Assembly: GCA_964560425.1 (NCBI GenBank)
Contig: CAZLLE010000014.1
Span: 1-57,410, forward strand
Source: CAZLLE01 sp964560425
Lineage (GTDB): Bacteria > Campylobacterota > Campylobacteria > Campylobacterales > QNZT01
Length of the DNA: 57,410 nt
Reading direction: 5' to 3'
Program-made: the position numbers and the translations under genes
The notes under the pieces: model-generated
Seen by the model: the letters and a program-made list of their open reading frames with translations, nothing else
What the model was told of the DNA's origin: nothing
The model's database searches: none
Shown: piece by piece, positions 8,078 through 16,847 of the stretch
How the letters are laid out: each line of letters begins with the position of its first letter
Position numbering within the stretch: position 1 is the first letter of the stretch

Positions 8078-8476
8078 TTGAAAAAAATCATTATTACAAT
8101 TTTACTTACAATTTTTGCCCTCAACACATATGCGATGAAAGATATTCCACAAATAGATCAAAAAGACAAAATGATAGTGCTTTTTGTAAAAACAAAAAAC
8201 TGTCAATGGTGTAAAAAAATGGACAAAGAGAGTTTTAAAAATAGAGACTCCTTAGATAAAATAACAAAACTATATAGAATAAAGAAGGTGATCAAAGGTG
8301 ATCAACTCTTACCATCTTTTATAAATCCAAAATATTATCCTACTACATATATTTTATCATCTGATGGTAAAAAATTAATTGATGAGTTACCTGGATATAT
8401 GAAAAATAGAGATTTTGTATCTTATCTTGAAGAGCTATACAATGTAGAGATGAACTTAGAACAAGAGGAAGAGTAG
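8078..8476 (+). CDS. Periplasmic thioredoxin-fold protein, TTG start
   Basis: The protein begins at TTG with a TTTAGGA ribosome-binding site about 6 nt upstream; no ATG gives the full signal peptide (residues 1-19, ending TYA). Residues 33-47 hold the thioredoxin strand and active site (VLFVKTKNCQWCKKM; C42, C45), and YYPTTYIL supplies the cis-proline region. At 132 residues it fits SoxW- or DsbD-C-like small periplasmic thioredoxins that reduce disulfides or assist cytochrome c maturation. It is monocistronic, converging on tamB. A TATACT hexamer at 8035-8040 may be its -10 element. Confidence 0.8.
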   Translation: MKKIIITILLTIFALNTYAMKDIPQIDQKDKMIVLFVKTKNCQWCKKMDKESFKNRDSLDKITKLYRIKKVIKGDQLLPSFINPKYYPTTYILSSDGKKLIDELPGYMKNRDFVSYLEELYNVEMNLEQEEE

Positions 8477-8488
8477 AGAATTTCTACT
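8472..8488. terminator. Weak hairpin between convergent thioredoxin and tamB genes
   Basis: AGTAGA (8472-8477) pairs with TCTACT (8483-8488) across a 5-nt loop, covering both stop codons. The short stem makes this a tentative terminator. Confidence 0.25.
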
Positions 8489-11400
8489 TAAACCCCTTTC
8501 TAAAAATAAGATCAACTCCCTGCCCTTGTTTACCTACTTCAGTATTAAACTCCCAATGTTTTGATATTTTATGTTCTAAAATAAAACTACTCTCTGTGGA
8601 TTTGTTTTGATAATATAAAATATCTTTTTTTGTTATTTTTTTACCAGCTTTGACATCAATACCACCTAAATTATTTCTACTCATATCCAATCTATCAAGA
8701 TGAAGCTCTCGTGCCAAATCTTTGGCTATAGCTCTACCAAAAATCCTCTCTGCTGCATTATTTGCACTACTTGCAGCTCCCTCTGTCTCTGAAGCTGCAA
8801 ATCCAAATAATAGATATGAAAATATATCTTTTTTACTCATCATTGGCTCAGATGTAAAAGTAAGCTTTGGTCTATTTTTATCTCCACTAATCGCAATTTT
8901 AATTAGAATATCTTCTATCTCGTCATAAGTTACATGTAGATCTAAAAGAGGGTTAATATCTTGCTGTGCTCTAAAGGCAATAAATCCTTCATCTAATTTG
9001 AATCTTTTATCTGCAAAATCATACTCTCCATCTATTATCTTAATTCGTCCAGCAAGTTTAATAGCTTTGTCACCCTCCTCTTTGAGTATTAACATATCAG
9101 GCTCTAATCTAATCTCTCCAGCACTCACTTTATATAATATCTCATGAGGAATTATTGCTATATTTAGAGTGAGATTATCCATAAAAGATGGTTTCTGTTT
9201 TTTCTTGGCTTTTGCTTTACTCTCTTTTGTCAAAATAATAATATCACTATCAGTAGATGGACTTAGATAGGCTGATTCATAATTAATTTCACTATCTCTA
9301 AAATTAACCTCACCAGCAATAAGCATTTTTTGTTTAACTTGCTCTACTCTTAAATTAGTACTAAAGAGTGTTTTTCCATAGCCTTCATAAGAGAGTGGAA
9401 GTTTTTTTATCTCTAAATCGGCATTTAAATTTTCACCCTTTTTTTCTGCTTTTAATTTGAGTAAATTTTTAAGCTCTAGATTGGCACTCATATTTTCATC
9501 ATCAAATTTAATTATTGCATCTTTGGATAATTCTATCTTTCTATTTAATATCTTCTCTTCAAAACCTTTGGTGAAAATATCAAGGTTTTTTAAAATGACT
9601 CTATTTTTATCATAAAAACCTAAAATTAATAGTTTATCAATTTGACCACCATCAAGCCTTATCTCATCAGAGGAGAGAGAAAATCTAATTTTATTATTAC
9701 TTTTTGTTTTAGCTTTTAATAAAATTTTACCATCTATTTTCTGATCTACTTTAAGAGGATAGATCATATTAATCTCTTTGATTAATCTATTAATAGAGTC
9801 TATTTGAGAATCAATATCTACCCAAAGAGGCTCTAGTTTGATTTTGGCATCCATATTAAAAGCTCTATTTTTGATATTGGCTGTGATCTTTTGATCCTCT
9901 TTCAAAGCATCAATTTTTAATCTAAATTTACCACTTTTTAGTACAAAATCTTCAATAGCAAAATTTTCATTATCTAGTTTAAAAATAAATTTATCAGTAG
10001 ATATCACATTTTTATCATATTTAAAACCATTAATTTTCCCCTCAAAACGGGCTTTTTTTGACTTTAAGACATAAAAACCATCCATATTAAGAGCAATAAA
10101 ACTCTTTTTTAATTCAGGAGGTAAATCTTTGTAAATTTTACCTATATAGATTTTTTTGCTATTTAATTTCACATCAAATTTATCAAAATCTTCACTTTTA
10201 GCTAATAGGTTTAATTTTTTCGATTTTATTGAAGCATCAAGATTTTTGAGAGAACCCAAAAGTTTGACTCTCATATCACCAATTTCGCTAAGATCAATAT
10301 CTTGAAATTTTTCTATATCTACAATAGATAGATTTGCATCATAAAAAAGAGTATTATTAATATCATCAAGATCTAACTTTACTTTAGAGTCCATTTTAAT
10401 TTTGGCTACATTTGAGTTAATATCAATATCTAGTTGAGTATTTAAACTATTTTTGACTAAGTTATAATCTAAAAGAGAGTTTTTAATAGTAGGTTCAATC
10501 AAAATATTATCGTATCTTAAAGAGCCATCTAGATCAAAAAGAGCTTGTAATTTTTTACCATCTCCTTTTACATGGAGATTAAAAGGGGAGAGTCTATCCA
10601 TAGTTACATTATGTTCGATTAATATCTTTTGAAGATAGTCATCTATTGCCAAAATGGAGGTATCTAGCTGATATTTTAGTGTATTATTAATATCTCTCAA
10701 ATTTAATGATGAATCAGAGGCTAGGTCAATATTTGCAACATTTGACTCTATATTACTACTCAAGGTTAGAGATAAATCCTCTCTTTTTGGACTATATACT
10801 GTTTTGATGTTAGTTGATTTTGGAAAAATTTCAAACTCATTATAGGTAATATTTCCCTCACTCAAATCTATTTTGGCATGAATAATATCCATATTGCCAT
10901 TGGCATTAAGAGTAATTTGTGGTGTTTTATTGATAGTTAAATTTTGATCTTTTAGATATTTTGATAAACCTTTTGGATTAGGATCAATCAAGGAAGAGAG
11001 ATGAAAATCTAAACTATTATTTATATCATTTATATTTAATGAAGCATCAGTTTTTAATTTTAAAGAGGCTAATGAAGTCTCAATATCTACATTCAAATCA
11101 CTCTCTAAATCTCCACTTTTTAATCCATGCTTTGCTTTTAAATCCAACATTTTTAGACCAATATCAATATCTTGAAACTTTAAAGCAGTTTTGGTAATTG
11201 TACCATTGATATCAACCTCATCAAAATTACCTTTGGCATATAAATCTATATAAGGCATCTGCTTAAATGTAATATTTTGATCTTGAAGAAAACTCATGAC
11301 AAACTCTTTTTGAGGAGTGGCTTGTAAAGAGAGGTTATAATTTTCATCTTTTATATCTGCTTTTATTGAAGCCTCTGTAACATTAGAGTCTATATCAAGA

Positions 11401-11921
11401 GATAAATCACCCCTTATTTGATCCTGCATGTCATATGAAACATCTTTTAGATCCAAATTAAGAGAGTTAATTTTGTACTGATCATAAACAATATCTTGGG
11501 TATCAATATGAAGGGAGTTAATAGCGACCTCTTTTATCATACTTAAATCAAATGAGCTATTATCCTCCTTTTTTGGTTCATCATTTGGAGTAGCTAAAGA
11601 GGCTAAAAAATCTTTATCTATTTTCAGATTTGAGATATTTATATCTTCTATAATCACTCTTTTATCTTTAAGAGCTTCAAAATCTGCTTCAACGCGTAAA
11701 TCACCAGAAACTTGATCTTGATAATTAAAATCTTTGATTGTAATACCTCTAAAAAGATCACCCTCTACTTTATCAAACTTGATATCCAAACCACTCTGAT
11801 CTATAGCTGTTTTTATTCCTTTATTTAGTAAAGTCTCACTACTCAAAAAATATAAAACTCCACCAATAATCAAAAGAGTAATAATCAAAAACCAAAATAA
11901 AATTTTAAATATAATTTTCAA
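8484..11921 (-). CDS. tamB: TamB-like translocation and assembly module subunit, 1145 aa
   Basis: A single N-terminal membrane anchor (residues 5-27) is followed by nearly 900 residues of repeating amphipathic beta-strands with D/N-rich turns, the lipid-transfer beta-helix/taco architecture of AsmA/TamB proteins. The C-terminal ~350 residues form the DUF490/TamB domain, with landmarks such as DGEYDFADKRFKLDEG and KPKLTF-like strands and the ending GVDLIFRKGF. It should span the periplasm from the inner membrane and cooperate with TamA in outer-membrane protein or phospholipid delivery. It overlaps tamA by 4 nt. Confidence 0.88.
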   Translation of the reverse strand: MKIIFKILFWFLIITLLIIGGVLYFLSSETLLNKGIKTAIDQSGLDIKFDKVEGDLFRGITIKDFNYQDQVSGDLRVEADFEALKDKRVIIEDINISNLKIDKDFLASLATPNDEPKKEDNSSFDLSMIKEVAINSLHIDTQDIVYDQYKINSLNLDLKDVSYDMQDQIRGDLSLDIDSNVTEASIKADIKDENYNLSLQATPQKEFVMSFLQDQNITFKQMPYIDLYAKGNFDEVDINGTITKTALKFQDIDIGLKMLDLKAKHGLKSGDLESDLNVDIETSLASLKLKTDASLNINDINNSLDFHLSSLIDPNPKGLSKYLKDQNLTINKTPQITLNANGNMDIIHAKIDLSEGNITYNEFEIFPKSTNIKTVYSPKREDLSLTLSSNIESNVANIDLASDSSLNLRDINNTLKYQLDTSILAIDDYLQKILIEHNVTMDRLSPFNLHVKGDGKKLQALFDLDGSLRYDNILIEPTIKNSLLDYNLVKNSLNTQLDIDINSNVAKIKMDSKVKLDLDDINNTLFYDANLSIVDIEKFQDIDLSEIGDMRVKLLGSLKNLDASIKSKKLNLLAKSEDFDKFDVKLNSKKIYIGKIYKDLPPELKKSFIALNMDGFYVLKSKKARFEGKINGFKYDKNVISTDKFIFKLDNENFAIEDFVLKSGKFRLKIDALKEDQKITANIKNRAFNMDAKIKLEPLWVDIDSQIDSINRLIKEINMIYPLKVDQKIDGKILLKAKTKSNNKIRFSLSSDEIRLDGGQIDKLLILGFYDKNRVILKNLDIFTKGFEEKILNRKIELSKDAIIKFDDENMSANLELKNLLKLKAEKKGENLNADLEIKKLPLSYEGYGKTLFSTNLRVEQVKQKMLIAGEVNFRDSEINYESAYLSPSTDSDIIILTKESKAKAKKKQKPSFMDNLTLNIAIIPHEILYKVSAGEIRLEPDMLILKEEGDKAIKLAGRIKIIDGEYDFADKRFKLDEGFIAFRAQQDINPLLDLHVTYDEIEDILIKIAISGDKNRPKLTFTSEPMMSKKDIFSYLLFGFAASETEGAASSANNAAERIFGRAIAKDLARELHLDRLDMSRNNLGGIDVKAGKKITKKDILYYQNKSTESSFILEHKISKHWEFNTEVGKQGQGVDLIFRKGFK

Positions 11922-13672
11922 AATACTTGCCCTATACTAATATGAAACACCCATTCACCTTTATCTTCAAGAGGAAAACCAAAATCTAATCGCAACGGTC
12001 CAATAGGAGTAAGATACCTTACTCCTGTACCTACACTATTATAAAAGTGTTCAGTATAACTATCTTGATCAAGAGATAGAGTTGAACTATCATAAAAACC
12101 AACTAAACTAAACTTATCAAAAATTTCGTATCGAACTTCACTTAAAATATCCAATAAAGAGACACCACCCAAAGCAACACCTTCAGAATCTTTCTCTCCT
12201 AATTCTTGATAATTATAACCTCTATTTGTAAATGATCCACCAGAATAAAACCTCTTAAAGATAGGAACACTATCACTAATACGACCTATTCTTGTTTTAA
12301 TACCAAAGGTAAGTTTTTCATGATATGTCTTGATATAACGAAACTCCAAAAGAGATTTTAGATAGTTAAAATCAGATCCCAAAACCATAAGAGAATCTTC
12401 TATATATAGATCAATATAATAACCATTCTTTGCATTTACCATAGAATCCCTTCTATCAAGTAAAAGACGATAAAAGAGAGAGTTAATAAAATAGTTTCCT
12501 GATTCATTTTCAGTGTCATCTATTTTGGATTTAATAAAACTTCTCTCACTTAAAAGTCCAGCATAATGATCTAGTTTATATGATCTCTCATCATGAACTC
12601 TTTTACCAAAAGTCAAACGGTTTTCAAACAATTTCTCTTCATAACTTTCATAATCATAATTAGAGTAAGAGGTTCTATTTTCTAATGTAATTTTTTCTAA
12701 AATAGGAACAATAATACGAGGATTATAAAAAAGGTTATAGATTTCATACCCCTCCTGCGAAGCTAGAACTCCAACATCAAGTACTTTTAAATTTCCTAAA
12801 AAATTTTTATCAATCCATGAAAAAGAGCCTCTTGCTCCTGTATCTGTGTTGTATCCTATTGAACTTTTGAGAAATTTTGTCTCACCCTTTTTGAGCTTAA
12901 TATGAATTGGCAAATTAGTTTTATTACTCTCCAAACCTGGTTCAATGAGAATATAATCATAAATTCCAAGCTCATATAATCGATCATAAGTATCTTCAAT
13001 ATCTAAAATGTCAAAAGGTTTTCCCTCTTTATATACAATCTGCTCACGGATAATATCCTCTTTAACATTTGTACGCCCCTCAATAGTTGTATTACCAAAA
13101 TTATAGGTTCCATTCTTATCTACCATAAAATTAAGTCTTACTTGGTAATCTTCCAAATCAACATAAGCTTTGGCATCAAAACCATATTTAGGGTGGGCAT
13201 TCTCTAGCATATTTCGCTCAATTGCAGCTTTACTACTCTTAAAAGCATCTGTCGTAAAGATATCCCCTTTTTTAAACTCTACAAATTTTTTCATATCTGA
13301 GGAGGGTTTTACAACAATAGAGTGCACTTTAATAGGCTTATTTTTTTTAATCTTTAATATAATTTTATCAGGTTTAATTTCATGATCAATAGAGACTTTA
13401 TAATAACCAAAAGATTGAAAATAAGCTTTAAGTAACTTCTTATACTCATCTATCTCTTTATCATTAAATATTGGATCAGCCCGCCAAGGGGTATAAAATG
13501 GGGGATATTTTTTGCCAATTGCTTCATAAAGTTTTCCGCTAGAGAAAGTACCAACCAAGAAGTCAATACCCTCTCCTGTAAACTCAACTGTCTTAAACTC
13601 TTTAGCTTCTAAAGATATTAGAAAGATAAAAGCTAAAAAAGTTATTTTAATTAATTTTTTTACATAATTCAT
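11918..13672 (-). CDS. tamA: TamA/BamA-family outer-membrane protein, 584 aa
   Basis: A signal peptide (to about residue 23) is followed by POTRA domains (about 25-260, with KYGFDAKAYVDLEDYQVRLNF and NFGNTTIEGRTNVKEDIIREQI typical of POTRA strands) and an Omp85 barrel. The late motif FYSGGSFTNRGY contains the conserved RGY of the L6 lid loop. The barrel ends in FHISIGQVF, a C-terminal beta-signal. Its coupling to tamB makes TamA more likely than BamA. Only 24 bp separate it from the response-regulator gene upstream, so read-through from the chemosensory operon is possible. Confidence 0.87.
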   Translation of the reverse strand: MNYVKKLIKITFLAFIFLISLEAKEFKTVEFTGEGIDFLVGTFSSGKLYEAIGKKYPPFYTPWRADPIFNDKEIDEYKKLLKAYFQSFGYYKVSIDHEIKPDKIILKIKKNKPIKVHSIVVKPSSDMKKFVEFKKGDIFTTDAFKSSKAAIERNMLENAHPKYGFDAKAYVDLEDYQVRLNFMVDKNGTYNFGNTTIEGRTNVKEDIIREQIVYKEGKPFDILDIEDTYDRLYELGIYDYILIEPGLESNKTNLPIHIKLKKGETKFLKSSIGYNTDTGARGSFSWIDKNFLGNLKVLDVGVLASQEGYEIYNLFYNPRIIVPILEKITLENRTSYSNYDYESYEEKLFENRLTFGKRVHDERSYKLDHYAGLLSERSFIKSKIDDTENESGNYFINSLFYRLLLDRRDSMVNAKNGYYIDLYIEDSLMVLGSDFNYLKSLLEFRYIKTYHEKLTFGIKTRIGRISDSVPIFKRFYSGGSFTNRGYNYQELGEKDSEGVALGGVSLLDILSEVRYEIFDKFSLVGFYDSSTLSLDQDSYTEHFYNSVGTGVRYLTPIGPLRLDFGFPLEDKGEWVFHISIGQVF

Positions 13673-13696
13673 GCAATAATTTTAACATGAGAAGCC

Positions 13697-15019
13697 CTAA
13701 AAATCAAAGATATCATCTAAAACTTCAACCTCCTCCTCTTCACTCTCTTTTATAAAGCTTGAAATCATTGTAGCGTTTGATAAAATAGAGCTATCCAAGA
13801 AATCTATACTAGGAGCTCCCTCAAAAAATAGTTTTTCAACCCAAAGACGCAAATCTCTATTGAAACTTTCACATAAAATTCCAATATCTTGTGCTTTTTC
13901 TTGAAAACTCTCTATATTATTTTCAATATCATCTGCCAACACTTTTAGAGAGTTGGATATTGCATATGTTTCATTGTACATTGTAAGAATCTTAGAAAAT
14001 CTTCGAATATAGCCTGACAATAACATAATATCACTTTCACCCATTCTTGAACCACCTAGAAGCACAATCAAAGATTGAAGTTCAGAGGTGATTGATTCGA
14101 GTTCAGCTATATCTTCACTATCCATAAAATCATAAGTTTGAAGAACGATATTCTCCTCCTTTGGTACTTCAACTTTTGATAACTGCTCCTTTGAAATAGA
14201 TTGAATTTCATTATTATCTTCTTCATCTTCATGAGTGATAATATTCGATTCACTCTGTTTTAAAAATTGAAAAGAGATTTTATTACCCCATATTTTATAA
14301 ATAGCTTGAGGATAATTTTTGCTGATAAGTTTTTCTATGATCTCTTGCTTTAACAATATTATATTGTCCATAGTAAAAAAGAATGAGCTATCATTCTCTT
14401 CTAAAAAGATAGAAAATTGAAATTTATGTTTTACTTGATAAATACCTAAAGCGTATAAAAATCTTATAAAATCTGAAAAATCTTCACTATCAGGAAAATT
14501 TCCATCTAATAAAAAATACTCCCAAAATTCACCCAATGCACTTTCACTACTAACAGAAAAAACAGTTTTTCTAAAATATACATTATTTTCCAAAATATTT
14601 TCAGCATTTACATTATAAGAGACCTTTTTTCTACTCTCAATCAACCTTAAGTAATTTGACATTCTTTTGATAAAAAGATCGCTATTTATTGGTTTAGTAA
14701 GATAATCCTCAGCTCCAGCAGAAAGAATAGCATTTTTATGTTCATTATCACTCAATGCTGAACATGCAATAATAAGAGCATTAGAGTCTTGAGCTCTTAT
14801 AACGCTAGTGGCTTCAATACCATCCATATTAGGCATCATAATATCCATAAAAATAATATCAAATTTATCATCTTTACACATTTGAACCGCTTCAATACCA
14901 TCTTGAGCATAAAATAATTCTAATGAAACATCCTCTTGATCCTCTTCAAAATCTTCCAAAATAAACTGTAATGTTAATCTATTGTTTTTATTATCATCCA
15001 CTATTAAAATTTTTTTCAT
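13697..15019 (-). CDS. Response regulator with helical C-terminal domain, 440 aa
   Basis: Residues 1-130 are a complete receiver domain (D8, D9, phospho-acceptor D59 in IIFMDIMMP, switch region ACSALSD, lysine in LTKPI). The remaining ~300 residues are acidic and mostly helical. They contain no DNA-binding, GGDEF or HPt motif that I recognise, and end in an acidic-aromatic tail (LDDIFDF) resembling the tail of the CheZ-like protein in this operon. It lies 6 bp after the PAS kinase gene and is its probable partner. The output domain is unknown. Confidence 0.82.
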   Translation of the reverse strand: MKKILIVDDNKNNRLTLQFILEDFEEDQEDVSLELFYAQDGIEAVQMCKDDKFDIIFMDIMMPNMDGIEATSVIRAQDSNALIIACSALSDNEHKNAILSAGAEDYLTKPINSDLFIKRMSNYLRLIESRKKVSYNVNAENILENNVYFRKTVFSVSSESALGEFWEYFLLDGNFPDSEDFSDFIRFLYALGIYQVKHKFQFSIFLEENDSSFFFTMDNIILLKQEIIEKLISKNYPQAIYKIWGNKISFQFLKQSESNIITHEDEEDNNEIQSISKEQLSKVEVPKEENIVLQTYDFMDSEDIAELESITSELQSLIVLLGGSRMGESDIMLLSGYIRRFSKILTMYNETYAISNSLKVLADDIENNIESFQEKAQDIGILCESFNRDLRLWVEKLFFEGAPSIDFLDSSILSNATMISSFIKESEEEEVEVLDDIFDF

Positions 15020-15025
15020 TGTTAC

Positions 15026-16552
15026 CTATTCTCCTATATTAAATGTTAACGTAAATTTTGAACCACCTAAAGAGGCAGAATCTTCAAGAGAGAGATCAAT
15101 ATTCATACCTTCACACAAGAGTTTTACAAAATGCAAACCTACACCTGTACCTTTTGAAGCCCTTTTTATATCACCATCATCCTCTTGTTCATAAAGTTCA
15201 AAAATCTTATCTTTTTTCTCGATACCTGGACCATTATCTTCTAATACCAATTGCAATTGATCATTTTCCAATATTCCATAAATAGAGACCTTTTTATTAC
15301 TATATTTAATTGCATTAGATAAGAGGTTTGAGATGATTTGCATCACCCTTGTTTTATCAAAAATTAATATTTGATCCAAATTCTCCTTATCCATCAAAAT
15401 TTCAACTTCACCTTCATTGATTAAGCCATCAAACTTTAGTAAAAGTCCTTCAATCAACTCTAAAGTTGTAAATCTCTCTCTTTTAAACTCTAATTTATTT
15501 GATTTCAGGCGTGAAAGATCTAATATATTTATAATAGTTTCAAGCATATCATTGCCATTCTCTTTAATAACACGCATCATCTCAATTAGAGACTCTTTTT
15601 TTGGTGTATCAATCTTTTGTAATCTTTTAGATGCACTCTCAGAAAAGTTAATAATGGCATTTAGAGGAGTTTTGAGTTCATGTGTAAATACCACCAAAAA
15701 TTCATCTTTGGTCTTATTCATAACACGATAATGCTCTTTTTCCATCTCTTTTTTCTCTTTCTCTTTTTGAATGACTTTTCTACCAGCTTTTACAAATCCT
15801 GTAACATCTTGACGAATAGCAATAAACTCTTTTAGATTTCCATTTTGATCCATAATAGGAGAGATTACAGATTCAACTATATAATCTTTACCACTTTTTG
15901 AGAGATTTTTAATTCTACCTCTCCACACTTTTTTGGCTCGTATTGTATCCCATAAATTTTTGAAGATTTTACTATCTGTATCAGGATGTCGTACAATATT
16001 TTGAGGCTCACCCAATAACTCTTCTCTACTATAACCAGAAATTTTACAAAAGTTATCGTTGACATGAGTTATATAACCATAAAGATTAGTTTTAGAGACA
16101 AGAAAACTTCGATCTATTGCATCTGTATATTCATCTAAAACTTGTCTATTTTCAAGAGCTAATCTTTGAGACTCTTGTTGCATATAAAACTTATGAATAA
16201 TATTTAAAAAATCAATCTCATCTATTGGCATAGGCAAAAATCTATCAATAAGACTAATACTCATTAAAGGTGAAAAATCTGTAGTTTGATCCAATGGATA
16301 AGCAATAATAATTGATATATCCTCTCTAGCTTTTTTGATATCCAAAATTATCTTTTTAATCTCTTCATTAAAAGAGGAGAGTGAGATTAGGACAAGATTA
16401 AACTTATGTCTATTTAACAACATAAAAATATCTTCCCCAAAAGAGAGTACCTCTGTACCATAATAAGATGATTCTAAACGGGTTATAATATTATCTCTTT
16501 GTAAACCTTTTTCACCAATAACTAGAGTCGATAAATTAAATTTTTTAATCAT
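15026..16552 (-). CDS. PAS sensor histidine kinase with degenerate N-terminal receiver
   Basis: Domains in order: a receiver-like fold (1-125) in which the phosphorylatable Asp is replaced (LVLISLSS) and the Lys-Pro is altered (FLPMPI); an Aer-type PAS domain (about 140-255, with GEPQNIVRHPD); a coiled linker; HisKA with FTHELKTPLN (H291); and HATPase_c with NLLSNAIKYS, EDNGPGI and GTGVGLHFV. No transmembrane segment is visible, so it should be a cytoplasmic kinase. Its PAS domain resembles that of the stand-alone PAS protein at the head of the operon, which suggests a shared redox or energy signal. It sits between STAS and response-regulator genes. Confidence 0.86.
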   Translation of the reverse strand: MIKKFNLSTLVIGEKGLQRDNIITRLESSYYGTEVLSFGEDIFMLLNRHKFNLVLISLSSFNEEIKKIILDIKKAREDISIIIAYPLDQTTDFSPLMSISLIDRFLPMPIDEIDFLNIIHKFYMQQESQRLALENRQVLDEYTDAIDRSFLVSKTNLYGYITHVNDNFCKISGYSREELLGEPQNIVRHPDTDSKIFKNLWDTIRAKKVWRGRIKNLSKSGKDYIVESVISPIMDQNGNLKEFIAIRQDVTGFVKAGRKVIQKEKEKKEMEKEHYRVMNKTKDEFLVVFTHELKTPLNAIINFSESASKRLQKIDTPKKESLIEMMRVIKENGNDMLETIINILDLSRLKSNKLEFKRERFTTLELIEGLLLKFDGLINEGEVEILMDKENLDQILIFDKTRVMQIISNLLSNAIKYSNKKVSIYGILENDQLQLVLEDNGPGIEKKDKIFELYEQEDDGDIKRASKGTGVGLHFVKLLCEGMNIDLSLEDSASLGGSKFTLTFNIGE

Positions 16553-16565
16553 TAATATATTACCC

Positions 16566-16826
16566 TTAGACCTCTTCTAATAAAAAACCATCTATCGTTA
16601 TAGCGTATGGTTTACTCTTATCTCCCAAAATAAATTGACACTCATGCAGAGTTTTAAAACTAAGCAAAATTTGTATTATTGCGGTATGCATATCATTACA
16701 ATTTTTCAAATCTATACTAACACCAGAGTGAGAATTTTTTTGTAAAAATATTCTCAAATCTGGAAGTTCATCCTCAAAAACATTCCCATCAAAAAGGGCT
16801 AAATTTCCATTATATTCTATTGCCAT
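16566..16826 (-). CDS. Small STAS-like domain protein, 86 aa
   Basis: Eighty-six residues fit a single STAS fold: beta-strands NLALFDGNVF, VSIDLKNCNDMHTAIIQILLSF (the strand-loop-helix that carries the regulatory Ser/Thr in anti-sigma antagonists; here Thr in HTA) and QFILGD. STAS proteins act as phosphorylation-controlled partner-switch modules. Its place between cheA and a PAS kinase suggests that it scaffolds or gates signalling between the array and the kinase; this is inference. Sequence is divergent, so the family call is moderate. Confidence 0.6.
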   Translation of the reverse strand: MAIEYNGNLALFDGNVFEDELPDLRIFLQKNSHSGVSIDLKNCNDMHTAIIQILLSFKTLHECQFILGDKSKPYAITIDGFLLEEV

Positions 16827-16847
16827 CTTAAACTACCTACCCTTCTT

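Noticed and set aside
11918..13672. BamA assignment for the Omp85 protein
   Set aside because: The 4-nt overlap with tamB and the 584-residue length fit TamA better; BamA is usually longer with five POTRA domains.
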